Below, in pieces: positions 29,460 through 41,110 of a stretch of DNA of 64,000 nucleotides; the stretch's first letter is position 1, and the number at the start of each line of letters is the position of its first letter. The stretch lies in assembly GCA_951799405.1 (NCBI GenBank), contig OX637339.1, forward strand, positions 13,950,001-14,014,000, written 5' to 3'. The notes beneath the pieces are model-generated. The model ran no database searches, had not been told where the DNA came from, and worked only from the letters and a program-made list of their open reading frames with translations. A program made the position numbers and the translations under genes. The DNA is from Agapetus fuscipes. Lineage: Eukaryota > Arthropoda > Insecta > Trichoptera > Glossosomatidae.

Positions 29460-30040
29460 TTAAGATATGTTTTTTGGTAATATAGCTTCTTGCCCAGCAT
29501 ATATTTTTGGAGAGCTTAATTCTTCTATATCCGGATGTAAATGCCACAATACTTGTTGCTTTCCATGTCCTGGAGCAATTACTTGAATTCCAGCATTGTT
29601 TTGGATATTATTATCTATGACGAGGACTTTGTTGTTGTATAGTAAAATGTTTTGTTCAATTGCACTATCTTCATCACTTTCCATAGTTGTAGACTGACAA
29701 TATGGTTGAACAGGTCTAAAATTTTCAGCATCTGCTTCATTAACAATGAACTGAATTTTGCAATCTTGTTGATTTTCGTATCTTTGGAAAAACAAGGAAT
29801 CTACATTGATTTCCTGTTTCCGATACAACGGGGTTTCTACAAGGTATTTTAAAGCCTCAAATATTATTGCTGGTCAAATTGTCTCAAACATGTAATGAGC
29901 AGAATTATCTGTGTCTTTAAAGTTCTAGTTCTGTAGTAAACAGAAACAGAAACTGAGCAGGACTTGAACGACGCCATTAACTTTGATGGGCATTTTAGCA
30001 TGTTTCCTTTCAGGCCCAGTTGGGAATTGAGTGCAAAAGG
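29460..30040 (-). pseudogene. Helitron protein, middle segment
   Basis: VIAPGHGKQQVLWHL, then IEELSSPKIYAGQEA, match the conserved segment before Rep in Helitron proteins. NSQLGLKGNM at about 29990-30035 precedes it. The copia at 30041 separates it from the N-terminal part. Confidence 0.65.
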
Positions 30041-30197
30041 TGTTGAATTTCTCAGGTTATTTTGTAGATAAATTGAAACACGTCTTGCTGGGATGACAAT
30101 TTATTCTGAAGTGACAGACATAGTTTTCTATTTGCACATCATACATGATCTAACTTGAACTAAATCGACAAAGAGACAGAGCTGTTTAATTCCAACA
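30041..30197 (-). repeat. Copia 3' LTR
   Basis: 157 bp, TGTTG...CAACA; a polypurine tract (plus-sense CTCCCACTTTT, 30198-30208) adjoins it. Confidence 0.9.
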
Positions 30198-30379
30198 CTC
30201 CCACTTTTAGTTGCAAGTTAAGTATAAAAATAAAAGATTTATAATTTTACAAATTAAAAAAAATCAATATAAAACATCAAAGCCTTAATAGTATTTCAAT
30301 TATTTAAAACAACATTCATTAGCATACAAAAATGATCATGCTTTATCCTTGTTAATGGTTTCGTAAGAATATCTGCTAC

Positions 30380-33300
30380 TTGATCATTTGACTGCACGTA
30401 CTCCAAGATGAAAGTCCCATCTTCAAATTTTTCTCATATGAAGTGGTAACGCACATCAATGTGCTTTGTCCTTTTGTGGAACTCTGGATTCTTCACAAGC
30501 CGAATCGCACTTTGGTTGTCCATGTAAAATGTCACTGTGTTGTCTGCTTGCAGTAGCTCCTTGATAAGATTTTTCAGCCAGATCAGTTCTTTTATGGCAT
30601 GCGATGCTGCCATGTACTCTGACTCAGTGGTTGACAATGCCACTGATTTTTGGCGTTCCGATCCCCAGCTTATCACACTTTCGCCCAACATAAAAGCGTA
30701 GCCTGAAGTTGATCTGCGAGTCATAATGTCACCTGCATAATCAGCATCGCTGTATCCAGAAAGATTTAAATCATTTCCTTTCTCATAAATAATTCCCATA
30801 TTTATGGTGCCTTTCAAGTATTTGAGAATACGTTTGACTGCATTCACATGTGCCATTGCTGCTTTATCTAAGTATCGGCTGACACTTCCAACAGCAAAAC
30901 TTATATCAGGCCTAGTCGCTACGGCCAAATACAATAAGCTTCCTACAGCTTCACGAAATGGAAACACAACATCTTCATCTGCTTCAAAATCGCCAAGATT
31001 TTGTGAACTGTCCAGTGGTGTTGAGACTGCATTGCAGTTTGTCATATGAAAGCGATAAAGCACCTTTCTAGCATAACTTTGTTGATGGACATGAATTGAT
31101 CCATCCGATCGCTGATCAATTTCAAGACCCAAAAAACATTTCAGTTCAAAAACATTGATCTCGAATTCTCGTTGCAGATGTTTGATAATTGGTTCAATAG
31201 CTTCTTGCTTCTCTGCTGCTATCAAGCCATCGTCCACATAGATTCCCAAAATCAACATACCATTCTCATTATTGCAGATGAATACACAAGGATCTGATTC
31301 GCTCCCTTTAAAGCCATATTTGTTGATAAATGAAGTAAATTTCTTGTTCCAGCATCGTGACGCTTGTTTTAGACCATACAAGCTCTTCAAAAGTTTACAT
31401 ACTCGTCCACTTCTGTCGTCATAGCCAACTGGTTGGCTCATATAAACATCTTCCTCTAAGTCTCCATTCAAAAATGCTGTCTTTACATCAAACTGTTTCA
31501 GTTTCATCTGTTTAGCTGCTGCTATTCCAAGGATCATCCTGACAGATGTAAACTTTACCACAGGGCTGAATGTCTCGTGATAATCAATACCATACTCTTG
31601 TGTGAATCCTCGCACTACCAATCGCGCCTTGTAGCGATCAATGCTTCCATCTGGATTCTGCTTCACCTTGTAGACCCATCGATTGTCAATCACCCTTTGA
31701 CCAGAAGGTGGCTTGACCAAAGTCCATGTGTGATTTTTCAAAAGTGAGGAATACTCCTCATCCATCGCTTGCTCCCACTGTTTGTGGTTATCACACTGAA
31801 TTGCCTGTTCGTAAGTCTTTGGTTCTTCACTTACTGCCAACATAGCACAATGTTCTTCTGCAGCAAAATATGTCAAGCGCTTTGCTGGTGCGATGGTGCT
31901 TCTATCGCGTAGCTGGCGACTGACAATATTTTTATTTTCAACGCTGTTTACTCTGTCTGGTTCCTTATCTGTTGACTTGTTAACGTCATGCATGTTCTCA
32001 TCATTTGGATCCTTGTCTTCGTCTTCAGTCCCAATATCCAGTGTGATAGTGGATTCATTTTGTAAAAATCTAACATCTCGTGAAATTTCCACTTTTCCCG
32101 ATTCTGGATTCCAAACTCGATAACCTTTTGAATGGTTATCGTAACCAACAAAAATGCACTTTTTGGCTTTGGGATCAAGTTTATGGCGTTTTTCTTTTGG
32201 TATGTGAATGAACACATCAGACCCAAAAACTTGAAGTCCATCCAACTTCTTCTGTTTCTTATGCCATAATTCATGTGGTGTTTTGTCCACAACTGTACTG
32301 GTTCCAGTCCAATTCAATAATTGAACTGCTAAGTTTGTTGCCTCTGCCCAAAACTTTTTGTTCATCTGTTTCGCATGAAGCATCGTTCTTGCAGACTCCA
32401 TCACAGTACGCATTTCTCTCTCCGCACTGCCGTTTTGTTCAGGTGTATACGGCACAGATCGCTGATGGTGAATTCCAGCTTCTTCCAAAAACTTATTCAA
32501 GTCTTCGTTGACAAACTCGGTGCCATTGTCAGATCTCAAAATGCGAACACTATGTCCGTGCTCTTTCTCAATTAGTCTTAGGCATTTCTTAATATTTTCC
32601 GCCACTTCAGATTTCTGTTTCATGAAATAAACAAATCTAAAATGTGAGTAATCATCTTTCAATATCAAGAAATATCTGGAGCCTCCTATCGATTTCTCTT
32701 GAATTGGTCCGCATACATCAGTATGCAATAACTCGCCGCATTTACTTGACTTCTCTTGACGACTCTTGAAGGTGCTGCGGTGATGTTTTCCATATACGCA
32801 GGCTTCGCATTCAAAGTTCTCATCTACAAAATCAATTTCCTCACTTTTAAGTAATTTCTTTATGTGTGTCACATTTTGATGCCCGAGTCGCTCATGTCAT
32901 GAACGAATGGATGACTTTGTCGTTGCTACATCTGCTTTGATTTCAACCTTAGATGGGATCGTCTCAAAAAACATTTGAAACAAGCCATTTTTACGAGCTC
33001 CCACTGCAACTATGTCTCCCTTTTTTAGAATCTCACAGCGACTTTCGTCCATTTTTATCTGATGTCCACGATCAGTCACTTTTCCTGAAGAGAAAAGATT
33101 TTGCTTTATTTCTGGCACATATAATACCCCTACAATCCGCTTGTGGATCCATCCTTGACCATTGAAGGCTTGAATATTTATATCACCTTGCCCTTGAGCC
33201 ATAATTTTTTCTCCGTTTCTCACCGTTACAGGAATAGGGTTAATTTTGGTAAAATTATAAAACCAATCAATTCGATGACTCATGTGGTTAGTTGCCCCTG

Positions 33301-34135
33301 AATCCAGGTACCAATTGTCCTTGTCTTCACTCGACGAAGTGTAGCAAACGAATGCATCATTATAATCTTGTTGATTGCTTCTCTGTGCATATCTCTGTTC
33401 TGGACAGTCCCGCTTCCAGTGACCTATCTTTTGACACTTGAAGCACTTTCCTTTTGCCTTCTCAGGTTTCGGCTTATTTCCGTTTTTCTTGGGGAAAACA
33501 TTCTTTTTCTTGGGAAAAATTCTTCTAGCCATTAAGGCTTCCACCTCTTCCACCTGCCCTTGAGATTTTAGTCTAATCTCTTCGGCCATCAAACGTGCCC
33601 TGAGATTTTCTAGAGTTTGATTTTCCATGCTCGTGGATTCCCAAGCACTGTGGAAGTGATTAAATTCCGCAGGTAATGCCATTAATATTTTTGGAATTAC
33701 CATTGAATCTGATAATGATTCCTTTTGGTCCCGCAGCTGCTGTACAATTTCCATCATTTTTGATAAAAAAGTTGAGATGTCATCACTAGGCTCTTTCGTA
33801 AAACTATAAAATTTCTGTTGCAAGAACAGTATGCTGGCTTTAGATGTTTGCTGATATGTGCTTTTCAGCATACTCCACATATCACTTGCCGTTTCACAAT
33901 TGATGATCTGCATTAGTGCCTGTTTCCTGCATGAGGATGAAATTATTCTTCTAGCCTTGGCATCGCCTTTTTTTCAAACCTTATATTCGGGAGTTGCAGC
34001 TTTTGGCTTGCCACTTGTGCCATCAACGATTTCATAGATGTCATAGTCTTCTAAAATTTGTCGTACTTGAAACTTCCATGTTATCCAATTACTCCCGCCT
34101 TCCAGCTTATCGATGTTTACACGATCGCTCTCCAT
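30380..34135 (-). pseudogene. Copia gag-pol polyprotein with three in-frame TGA codons
   Basis: Starting at MESDRVNIDKLEGGSNW (34135), the frame holds gag, a CCHC knuckle (CFKCQKIGHWKRDCP), protease (WYLDSGATNHMS), integrase (HTDVCGPI, SDNGTEF, YTPEQNGSAERE), RT (ARLVVRGFTQ, YVDDGLIA) and RNase H (YSDADYAGD, STTESEYMA). TGA interrupts it at 33974-33976 (Trp expected), 32897-32899 (Trp of the WH..LGH block) and about 30434-30436 (Arg expected). No frameshift is seen. Confidence 0.9.
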
Positions 34136-34508
34136 TGTTTCCGCTCTGAGTTCCCGGCTTTAAAATTATTGAAAAGATTCTTCCTAATTTTAGTCCAACT
34201 CAGTTTCCTTTTTAAATATCCGCGATATCACTCACACCATGAAAAAAATCGCATTTAAAAAATTAACGGAACAATTGTTTTCCCGACTTCAGTCCTCAAT
34301 TTATCACTCAAATAAAATAATTCGAAGCACTATATAAACTTCATCAAGCGTGGTCGACACACGAGTTGTCCACGTGGCTTTGAGGTTATGTACAAACTTC
34401 GCAATTTCACAAAACACACACCGAAAAACAGTTAATCGATTTGTTCCTTTTGTTTTATTTGTTCCACCACTACCCTAGCTGAGTGCCTGGATGTCTGGGC
34501 CCATAACC

Positions 34509-34665
34509 TGTTGAATTTCTCAGGTTATTTTGTAGATAAATTGAAACACGTCTTGCTGGGATGACGATTTATTCTGAAGTGACAGACATAGTTTTCTATT
34601 TGCACATCATACATGATCTAACTTGAACTAAATCGACAAAGAGACAGAGCTGTTTAATTCCAACA
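34509..34665 (-). repeat. Copia 5' LTR
   Basis: 157 bp, differing from the 3' LTR at GATGACGATT versus GATGACAATT. The half-tRNA primer site lies just inside. Confidence 0.9.
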
Positions 34666-35000
34666 AAAGGTTTTAATGCGCATATTTTCATATAATTAAT
34701 GTACGACGATATCAGGCTCTCCAAAGGAGAAAGATTTGACAGACATTTTGACAATTTAGGGAATTCCAATCCAAAGCGTACAGAGAGTTTTGGTAATTTA
34801 CCTTTCTTGACGTAATTGTGACAAGTGTTGCAAATCAATGTTGTATTTGTATTATTTGAAATGTAATTTTGAAGGTGGTTGTTTGATTTTCCTGGTTGAA
34901 AGCACACAACCAAATGCTTAAAAAATAAACATTCACAGAAAGCGCAGATAAGTTCAGGTTGCAGTGCTCTAGATTTAATCAATTGAAATTTTGCAACGTT
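34666..35000 (-). pseudogene. Helitron protein, N-terminal zinc-finger segment
   Basis: CAFCECLFF, TLICNTCHNYVKKGKLPKLS and LGLEFPKL-type blocks with LSPLESLISSYINYMKI match the Cys-rich N-terminal part of Helitron-like proteins. It directly abuts the copia element's 5' LTR side. Confidence 0.65.
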
Positions 35001-35470
35001 TGTAAAATTCTTTTTTGCGTTTGAGGTATCTCTATATTGCTGACGAAACCTATATATTTATAGGTTTTGTGATTTAGATATTTCTTTGTTTTTATTTTGA
35101 TCATTGGGCCTGTTTATTTGCCTTTTTTCTAAAAACGTCTAATCTCGTCGGCATAGTTGCTTTTGTAATTTATTTGCATCTTAATATTCACGTAAATAAA
35201 GCTCACATCCGGGAAGAGTTCTCGCCACAGGTCATGTTCTCTCAATAACATTCTCTGTATCCAGGAATCGTTCATTTTTATATTTTATATTTGAAAATGG
35301 CGGCTATTTTCTGAAAAAATGTTACTGAGCTGCCATATGAGAGAAAAATTACGCATATTTGGTAGGTTAAAAATAAAACTGAAAATAAAATAAATTGATA
35401 TCTGGATTATAAAATAAATAATGGAAACACAAAATAATATTTGTTTATTATTATAAAAGTGATTCCTGAT

Positions 35471-35958
35471 TTAATTTTGTTTCTGATTACAAAATAAATT
35501 GAATTTTTTTTTAAACATCATCTTTGTGGCGGGAAGAAAATGCTTGCCAAACTTTTGACAGGTGCCTCGTGTTTGTTTACAAAATAACAATAATATGGGG
35601 CAGCAGAAGCAGCCGTTGTCACTCCCTGAAACTAAGTTTCCCATGTATTCTGAGTTATTGCTCTGATGTTTCTCGCCTCCGAGAGTAGCTCCAGCCCTGA
35701 AGAAAGGCACGGCCGGCCCAGGATGTGGCTGCACCAGTTGTGCGCTTTTCTCCTCAGACCGTCCTCTACAAGAAAGTGAACATGATGCGCAAAGTCGCTG
35801 CTCTCCCACTGGAGACTGGATAGTGGATACACATCATCTAGGACTCGCCTGCTTTCCAGATGGTGAGGCAGTAGGCGTCCAAACGCGTCTATTACATCTA
35901 TCTGTCTCATGGTGGGCGATGGGTGAAGCGAACCTTGAAGCAAGGCCAATCCAAGCAC
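35471..35958 (-). other. Unidentified open frames in unit A tail
   Basis: Two overlapping minus frames of 108 and 112 codons, repeated identically or nearly so at 45814-46301. I recognise no domain; they may be the end of the P-type protein or unrelated. Confidence 0.3.
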
Positions 35959-35999
35959 CGTCCTACTTGTAAAGCTGTTTTCGTTATGATTTCCCTAAA

Positions 36000-37926
36000 T
36001 TCCCTGATTGTATTCACCCAGTTATACAAGTAAGGTATCTTGTCTTCCTCCCTTGTACTTCATGGAGCTTAATGTAGCCAATGCTTCAAGCCAGAATTTG
36101 TGATGGAAAGAGCCTTTTGTTACAGGACAGCGAAATTCCTTATTTCCCTGTTGACCTCCATAATTGACTGAATCGAAGAGCTTGTCAAAAAAAGGAGCAA
36201 ATCCGCTGTATCCTCGGCTTCAGTTGGCAGGAGGGAAATCTCTGAAAAAGTAAATGTTAAAAAATATGAAATTAATTTTCATTCCAAAAACTCATTTTCA
36301 CTTCCATGCACTCCAATATACTGGGGAATTCCTTAACTACTAATCATACTTATTTAAAAAAAAGTACTCATTTGCTATCAAAGCATCAGAGTTGCGACAC
36401 GGTGACTGAACACTTGCGTGCAATACTTAACCCTCATCTTGGGTATGCGTCTAGGTACAACATGGAGGTCCGTAAGTCTGGGCAGAACTCGTGCTTTTGC
36501 TACACCCACATCTATGAAGTATAATTTTTCAATGTGCTCCCACTCAGTAGTTTTTTTTTATACGATTGTCATCTTCAAACTCTAGATTCTTTGTTAAAAG
36601 ATTATTTCTGATCCCCTTCATCAGATGAGGAGGATCAAATAAGGGCCAAATATTTTTTCCATTTATTAAAAAAAATCCACCATGCCATTCCTTCTCTTAA
36701 ATAAGACCCTTTTGTGTCGTTCACCAATGTATGGCACTGTCGTTGACGGCACTCTGGTCACAAATTGTGGAGCATACTTGAAGACCTACAATGTATAATA
36801 AAAAATAAAAAAATCCCTTCTTCAAGGAAACTAACAACAGTCCTGACAATATGATACACAAACCTGTGCTACTCACAGCTTCTACCATTTGCTTCACTAA
36901 GTGCATCAAATCAGGTTTCTTACAGCCCCCCGTATTAAAAATTTAGGCAATGGGCTGCTTGAAGGGTTTGGCTATTCCTGTGACCATGAATACAAGCACA
37001 TGGTCTGCAAAATTATTGGATCGCCTGTATCCAAAGTCCTCAAACTTTCAATTAGTACTTTTTTCTCATTATATTTCAAATGAGGAGTGATACTCATTTT
37101 GTCAAAAACGAGATTACAGGACTTGCTGCATTTTAAGCTTTTGACAACTTCGGTCAAATATGAGATTATTAACCCCAGGGCTTAATTGTATTCTTTGTAA
37201 TAAATGACAAAGTGTCTTAGCGGCAGGCAGTGTGAATAATCGATACAGCATTCTGTACGCCTTCGGGCTATATTTGTATAGGGCAAGCGCTAGCACTTTT
37301 TGATCCAAGGTGAAGCGTCTGCCTCGTGGCTTTTTTGAGGTTTGTGAAAACTGCATAGCAGTAAATAACTTTGCAGCCGTTGTCATTTGTTCGGTCAATA
37401 AATATTCAAAAGTAGTTGTTTTGCTGCTGCAAGCCGTCCTTTAAACGAAGAAGTTCGTTTTTGTGTTTGTTTGCTTGTAGTTTAATATTTTGTGCATGCT
37501 TGTACAGTTTTTTGGCTTTCGGTGTGAGATGTGCCACACCGAAAGCCAAAAAACTGTACATGCACTGGCAAATACTTGTGTCTCGCGCGATGCAGCTGGC
37601 GGGGACTTGAGTACCTCACTGTGGCTACTCGCAAGTGCAGATGCACTGACATTTACTTGCGTCTCGCTCGTTTTTGTCTCAGCGGATGATGCAGGTACCA
37701 TGCCTGTAGGTAATATCTGCACCGCAGACTGCGTGCAAGTACATGCTTGCGTTTGTTTTAGATTTACGTTGGATATTAGGTAGTTCATCATACCCTTCAG
37801 ATCCTGATATTGGTTCTTCAGGAGCCCCTCTATCGCCTCCAATCTTACTTGGATATCAAGGAGGATCTTACGATCATTATTTCCAATTTCAGTCATCTTG
37901 AGAACAGAATTTAATGATATTAACAA
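36000..37926 (-). pseudogene. P-element/THAP9-type transposase, unit A
   Basis: In minus order: a coiled-coil lead (VRLEAIEGLLKNQYQ), the HTH block RRFTLDQKVLALALYKYSPK, the start of the RNase H fold (LVFDKMSITPHLKYN), ICDQSAVNDSA, LFDPPHLMKGIRNNLL-like sequence and FSHRVATLML, then LFFDKLFDSVN. These follow the order of P-element transposases. Introns may remain; stops and a small deletion relative to unit C interrupt it. Confidence 0.75.
37501..37560. repeat. Perfect 26-bp-arm palindrome in the P-type gene, unit A
   Basis: Arms 37501-37526 and 37535-37560 are exact reverse complements around the 8-nt loop AGATGTGC. Both arms lie inside an open frame. Confidence 0.9.
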
Positions 37927-38452
37927 TTAAATTTAATTTAATAAAAAAACCATCAACTTTTGTAACTAGAATTACAATTTGTAAAGTTTTGTTTATCTTA
38001 AAATTGTTTGAATATTTATGTGAAAGGCAGGTCTTTCGCCTGACAGGGACTTCTCCTAATGATCTATCAGAGGGATCATTTCCCATAGTGACTTTTTTCA
38101 CCAGTTGAAGCATACCCACTTTAAAATCAATTTTTTGATCACATATAGCTTCTGAAACTCAGTAGATATTTGGTGTCATCGTCTTCATCAATATTAGCAG
38201 CAGTTTGTCCATATTTTTGCTGTAATATATTAAGAAGCTTTGTGGGGACATCTTTCTTTCTTTTGTTATTGACAGCAGGTAAATTTTATGATTACGGCTC
38301 TCTATGATTGGTAGCTTCATCAATATTTTTTCTTGAGATTGTGGTTTAATAGATTCTGAATTTTCTGTAGGGTAATTCACTTCTGAATCTCATTTCGAAA
38401 ATGTTGGGGTAAGAAAGTAAAGCAAATGACTACATACATACATATGTTTTAT

Positions 38453-38552
38453 ATTTTTTGGCTGCACTGCCAGTAGGTGTATTTTTATTTCTTTGTATTT
38501 CCTTTCGGTAATAATCCCTTATATTGTTCCACTTTTTCTTCAATTCGGCACC
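38453..38552 (-). pseudogene. MADF-like segment, unit A
   Basis: Minus strand reads AELKKKWNNIRDYYRKE followed by NTPTGSAAKK, the core of a MADF (Myb/SANT-like) domain, commonly paired with Harbinger transposases. Confidence 0.55.
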
Positions 38553-39329
38553 TGATTATAATATTTTTTCTGTTTGACATATTAAACTGTGAGTAATAAT
38601 ACAAGACCCCATGTTTTATAGGGTTTAATATTATGTTGTCATCTTTTTATGTTGTACACGGTTTTTGGGTAAAAATAATGATTTTTTCAAAGTTGAGATT
38701 TTCATACGCCATAGCCCCAGATGGGGGTTATTGCATCTTTTGGTAGTATCATGTAACTGACAAAGCTAGAAGAAATATTTAACCATTCATTCAGTTACAT
38801 TTATAATTTTATTGTTTATTATTATCTCTTACATCTGATTCCGTGCAAGGTTTCACGAAATCGAGCAAATAAAAAAGTACGGGGCTATAGCGTCTAATAA
38901 CATTGATGCAAATACCCCATACAAAATCTCAGGGGCGACAAACAATTTTGCTGTCAGGTTCATATAATATCATAATAGTTTATTGGATTGATTAAAAATA
39001 AAACAACATATTTAATGTTGGATATTTATTAATTTTATTATAACAAAAACAATCAATTATAAGGAAAGAAATAAAATATTATTGAACATTAAACATTTTA
39101 AAGTTTTCTTCAAAGATAAGATGCCCTCCTCTGGATATTTCAGGGTTCTTCAAAAACATAACAGTATCACCGTAATGTTTTATTTCTGATGTATCCTCCA
39201 CATCTGGGTAATGAAAGGAATGCGACCTGCTGTCTTTAATTCTTCTTAAGAATTTAGCAGTGGGAATATCATTTTTAATAGATATGATATTAATAGACTT
39301 TAAAATGTTTAGTAGACTTTTTTGTTGCA

Positions 39330-40157
39330 AATTTCACCAGTACGCTTTCACCAGTAAGCTTTCTATCTGTATTGCATATTTAGTGGCTACTTTCGGACTT
39401 TGAGCTCCTCCAACAACTGTTGCATATGTCTTGCTGCTTCCATCAATAATATTCTCCAATTTAGTTGTATAATTTTGGCGGTTAGATATGATTTTTTCTT
39501 GTAGTTCAATGTTTTTTTTTTTAAGTAAGCTTCTATCACCAACAAGCCATGTAGGTACCATTGAAATCTGCCCTTTTGATGCGCTGCTTCAAAAAGGATT
39601 GTTCAAATATTGTCTCATCACGTGCTGAGCTGAGCCACTTGGTGACAATATTTTGAATGTGCATATTGGCGTTCTCGCAGACTTGCACGTTAATGGAAAA
39701 GTAGTCTTTTCTATTGCGGGAGCTCCCCGTAGTTTCATTGCCTACCAAGTATTGATATTTCAAATAATTTCAACATAGAAAGCTTAACTAGGTACATTTT
39801 ACAACTTATTCCTTATCTGGAGATTTGATGTGTACATGAGTTTGTCTGTGGCACCAAGCACATCTGGGAATTAGCAGTTTTATCAAAGCCCAAGGCAGAG
39901 TCCTGCAGCTCTTCCTGATTCTCGGGCATTTTAATAAAACATACTCGCAGTTTGGCAATGGCGACTGCAACAGAATGCACAATTCTACTTGCCGTAGATT
40001 TGTGCACGGCTGGATAGCTCTTGCCGTAAAATAGCGCAGGCCAAGCAGAGCCCCTTGCAAACATACTGGAATAATTATTCAGTTGGCTGGTTTGGAATTG
40101 GATTTGTTTTAAATCCATTGTTATTATATAAAACATAGTTTCAAAATTTAACCACAA
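39330..40157 (-). pseudogene. PIF/Harbinger transposase, unit A
   Basis: SYPAVHKSTASRIVHSVAVA followed by FIKMPENQEELQDSA, then THVHIKSPD and RNRKDYFSINVQVCENAN are HARBI1-type blocks including the region of the first catalytic Asp. Several frame changes break it. Confidence 0.75.
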
Positions 40158-40204
40158 AGTTTTTATTTCATTTTATCTTACAAATGTTTTTATAGTCCTT
40201 ACCT

Positions 40205-40627
40205 TGAGGTATTGCCATTTGTTTCCTTATCATTACAGCAATGCTGGCCAATGTTTGATCATTTTGGGAAGCAAAAATGTGCGGTAGAACACCTTTTTTT
40301 AATTTTAAATAAATTTTGTCACCGTGTCTCATTTTCAACCTGCAAAGATAATTTCAAGTCAGCCATGTCTGATCAATCTACTGAGATTGATGTTAGGTAC
40401 ATTCATATTTGTTGAGACTAGTTTATTTAAAAACTTAGATCAAAGTGATCTTTACAACAGAAAACCCTTCTTGAGTGTGACATATTATCACGCCGCTTCA
40501 TGGCAATGAGCCATTCACACATTTGGGGCACTGGGTGTATGGAACAGCATCTTCTCGGGTGAAAATAAACAAGTATTTTTTCACATAGGCACAATGCAAT
40601 ACACCCCATAGTTTTTTTAAAACTTGA
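40205..40627 (-). pseudogene. THAP zinc-finger exon(s), unit A
   Basis: CEWLIAMKRRD, SRRVFCCKDHFDL and, after a likely intron, LKKGVLPHIF follow the THAP C2CH layout. It is probably the N-terminus of the P-type transposase at 37926, separated by the Harbinger insertion. Confidence 0.6.
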
Positions 40628-40713
40628 CATTTTCAAAGTAAAATAGGAGTATTGAAACAAGTATGCAGAGCTCGTGTTTTCATACTAAACCATGTTTACC
40701 TACCGAATATTGG

Positions 40714-41066
40714 TCATATTTTATCATATCTTTTTACTTCATCCAAGAATTCCTTTTGTGCTTCCAGTGAATTTCTTAGTACCAACATTATCATATGGCA
40801 AGCATCTAACAAAACTGCAACTAGTTTATTTGCAGACGGATGCTTAAATGTTGTAATTAAATTATCAACGTCATGTATACAGACTAATGTGGTCATTGTT
40901 GCCAAATTTGCATGGCAGCCGTCAAATGTGATGGAAACCACCGCAATGCCTGAATCCTCCCATTTTTCTAGGCAAATATTTATAATGCTTGCCCTCCTTT
41001 CTGAATTCAGACCATTGATTAGAAAATAGGCTACAGAAAGCTTCTAATTTTCATTAATGCACACCA
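40714..41066 (-). pseudogene. P-type RNase H-like exon, unit A
   Basis: KLSVAYFLINGLNSERRA, VVSITFDGCHANLATM and FKHPSANKLVAVLLDACHMI are P/THAP9-type blocks around the second catalytic Asp. It lies upstream of the THAP exon, so it belongs to another P-type copy or a rearrangement. Confidence 0.7.
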
Positions 41067-41110
41067 AAAGTAATTACATATGTCTCTTTTGCCCTATTTT
41101 CACTATCATT

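Larger units (their letters stand above)
30041..34665 (-). mobile_element. Full-length Ty1/copia retrotransposon
   Basis: Two 157-bp LTRs (30041-30197 and 34509-34665; TGTTG...CAACA) differ at one visible position. The 5-bp target duplication AAAGG flanks both ends. The primer site 34495-34508 equals part of the initiator Met-tRNA anticodon arm, and a purine tract AAAAGTGGGAG precedes the 3' LTR. Recently inserted, into a Helitron. Confidence 0.92.

Noticed and set aside
30041..34665. Stop-codon read-through or TGA reassignment in the copia
   Set aside because: TGA terminates other frames normally here and the three sites are at conserved Trp/Arg codons; point mutations explain them more simply.
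37490..37783. 97-codon plus-strand frame in both units
   Set aside because: Overlaps the P-type minus frame and owes part of its length to the palindrome.
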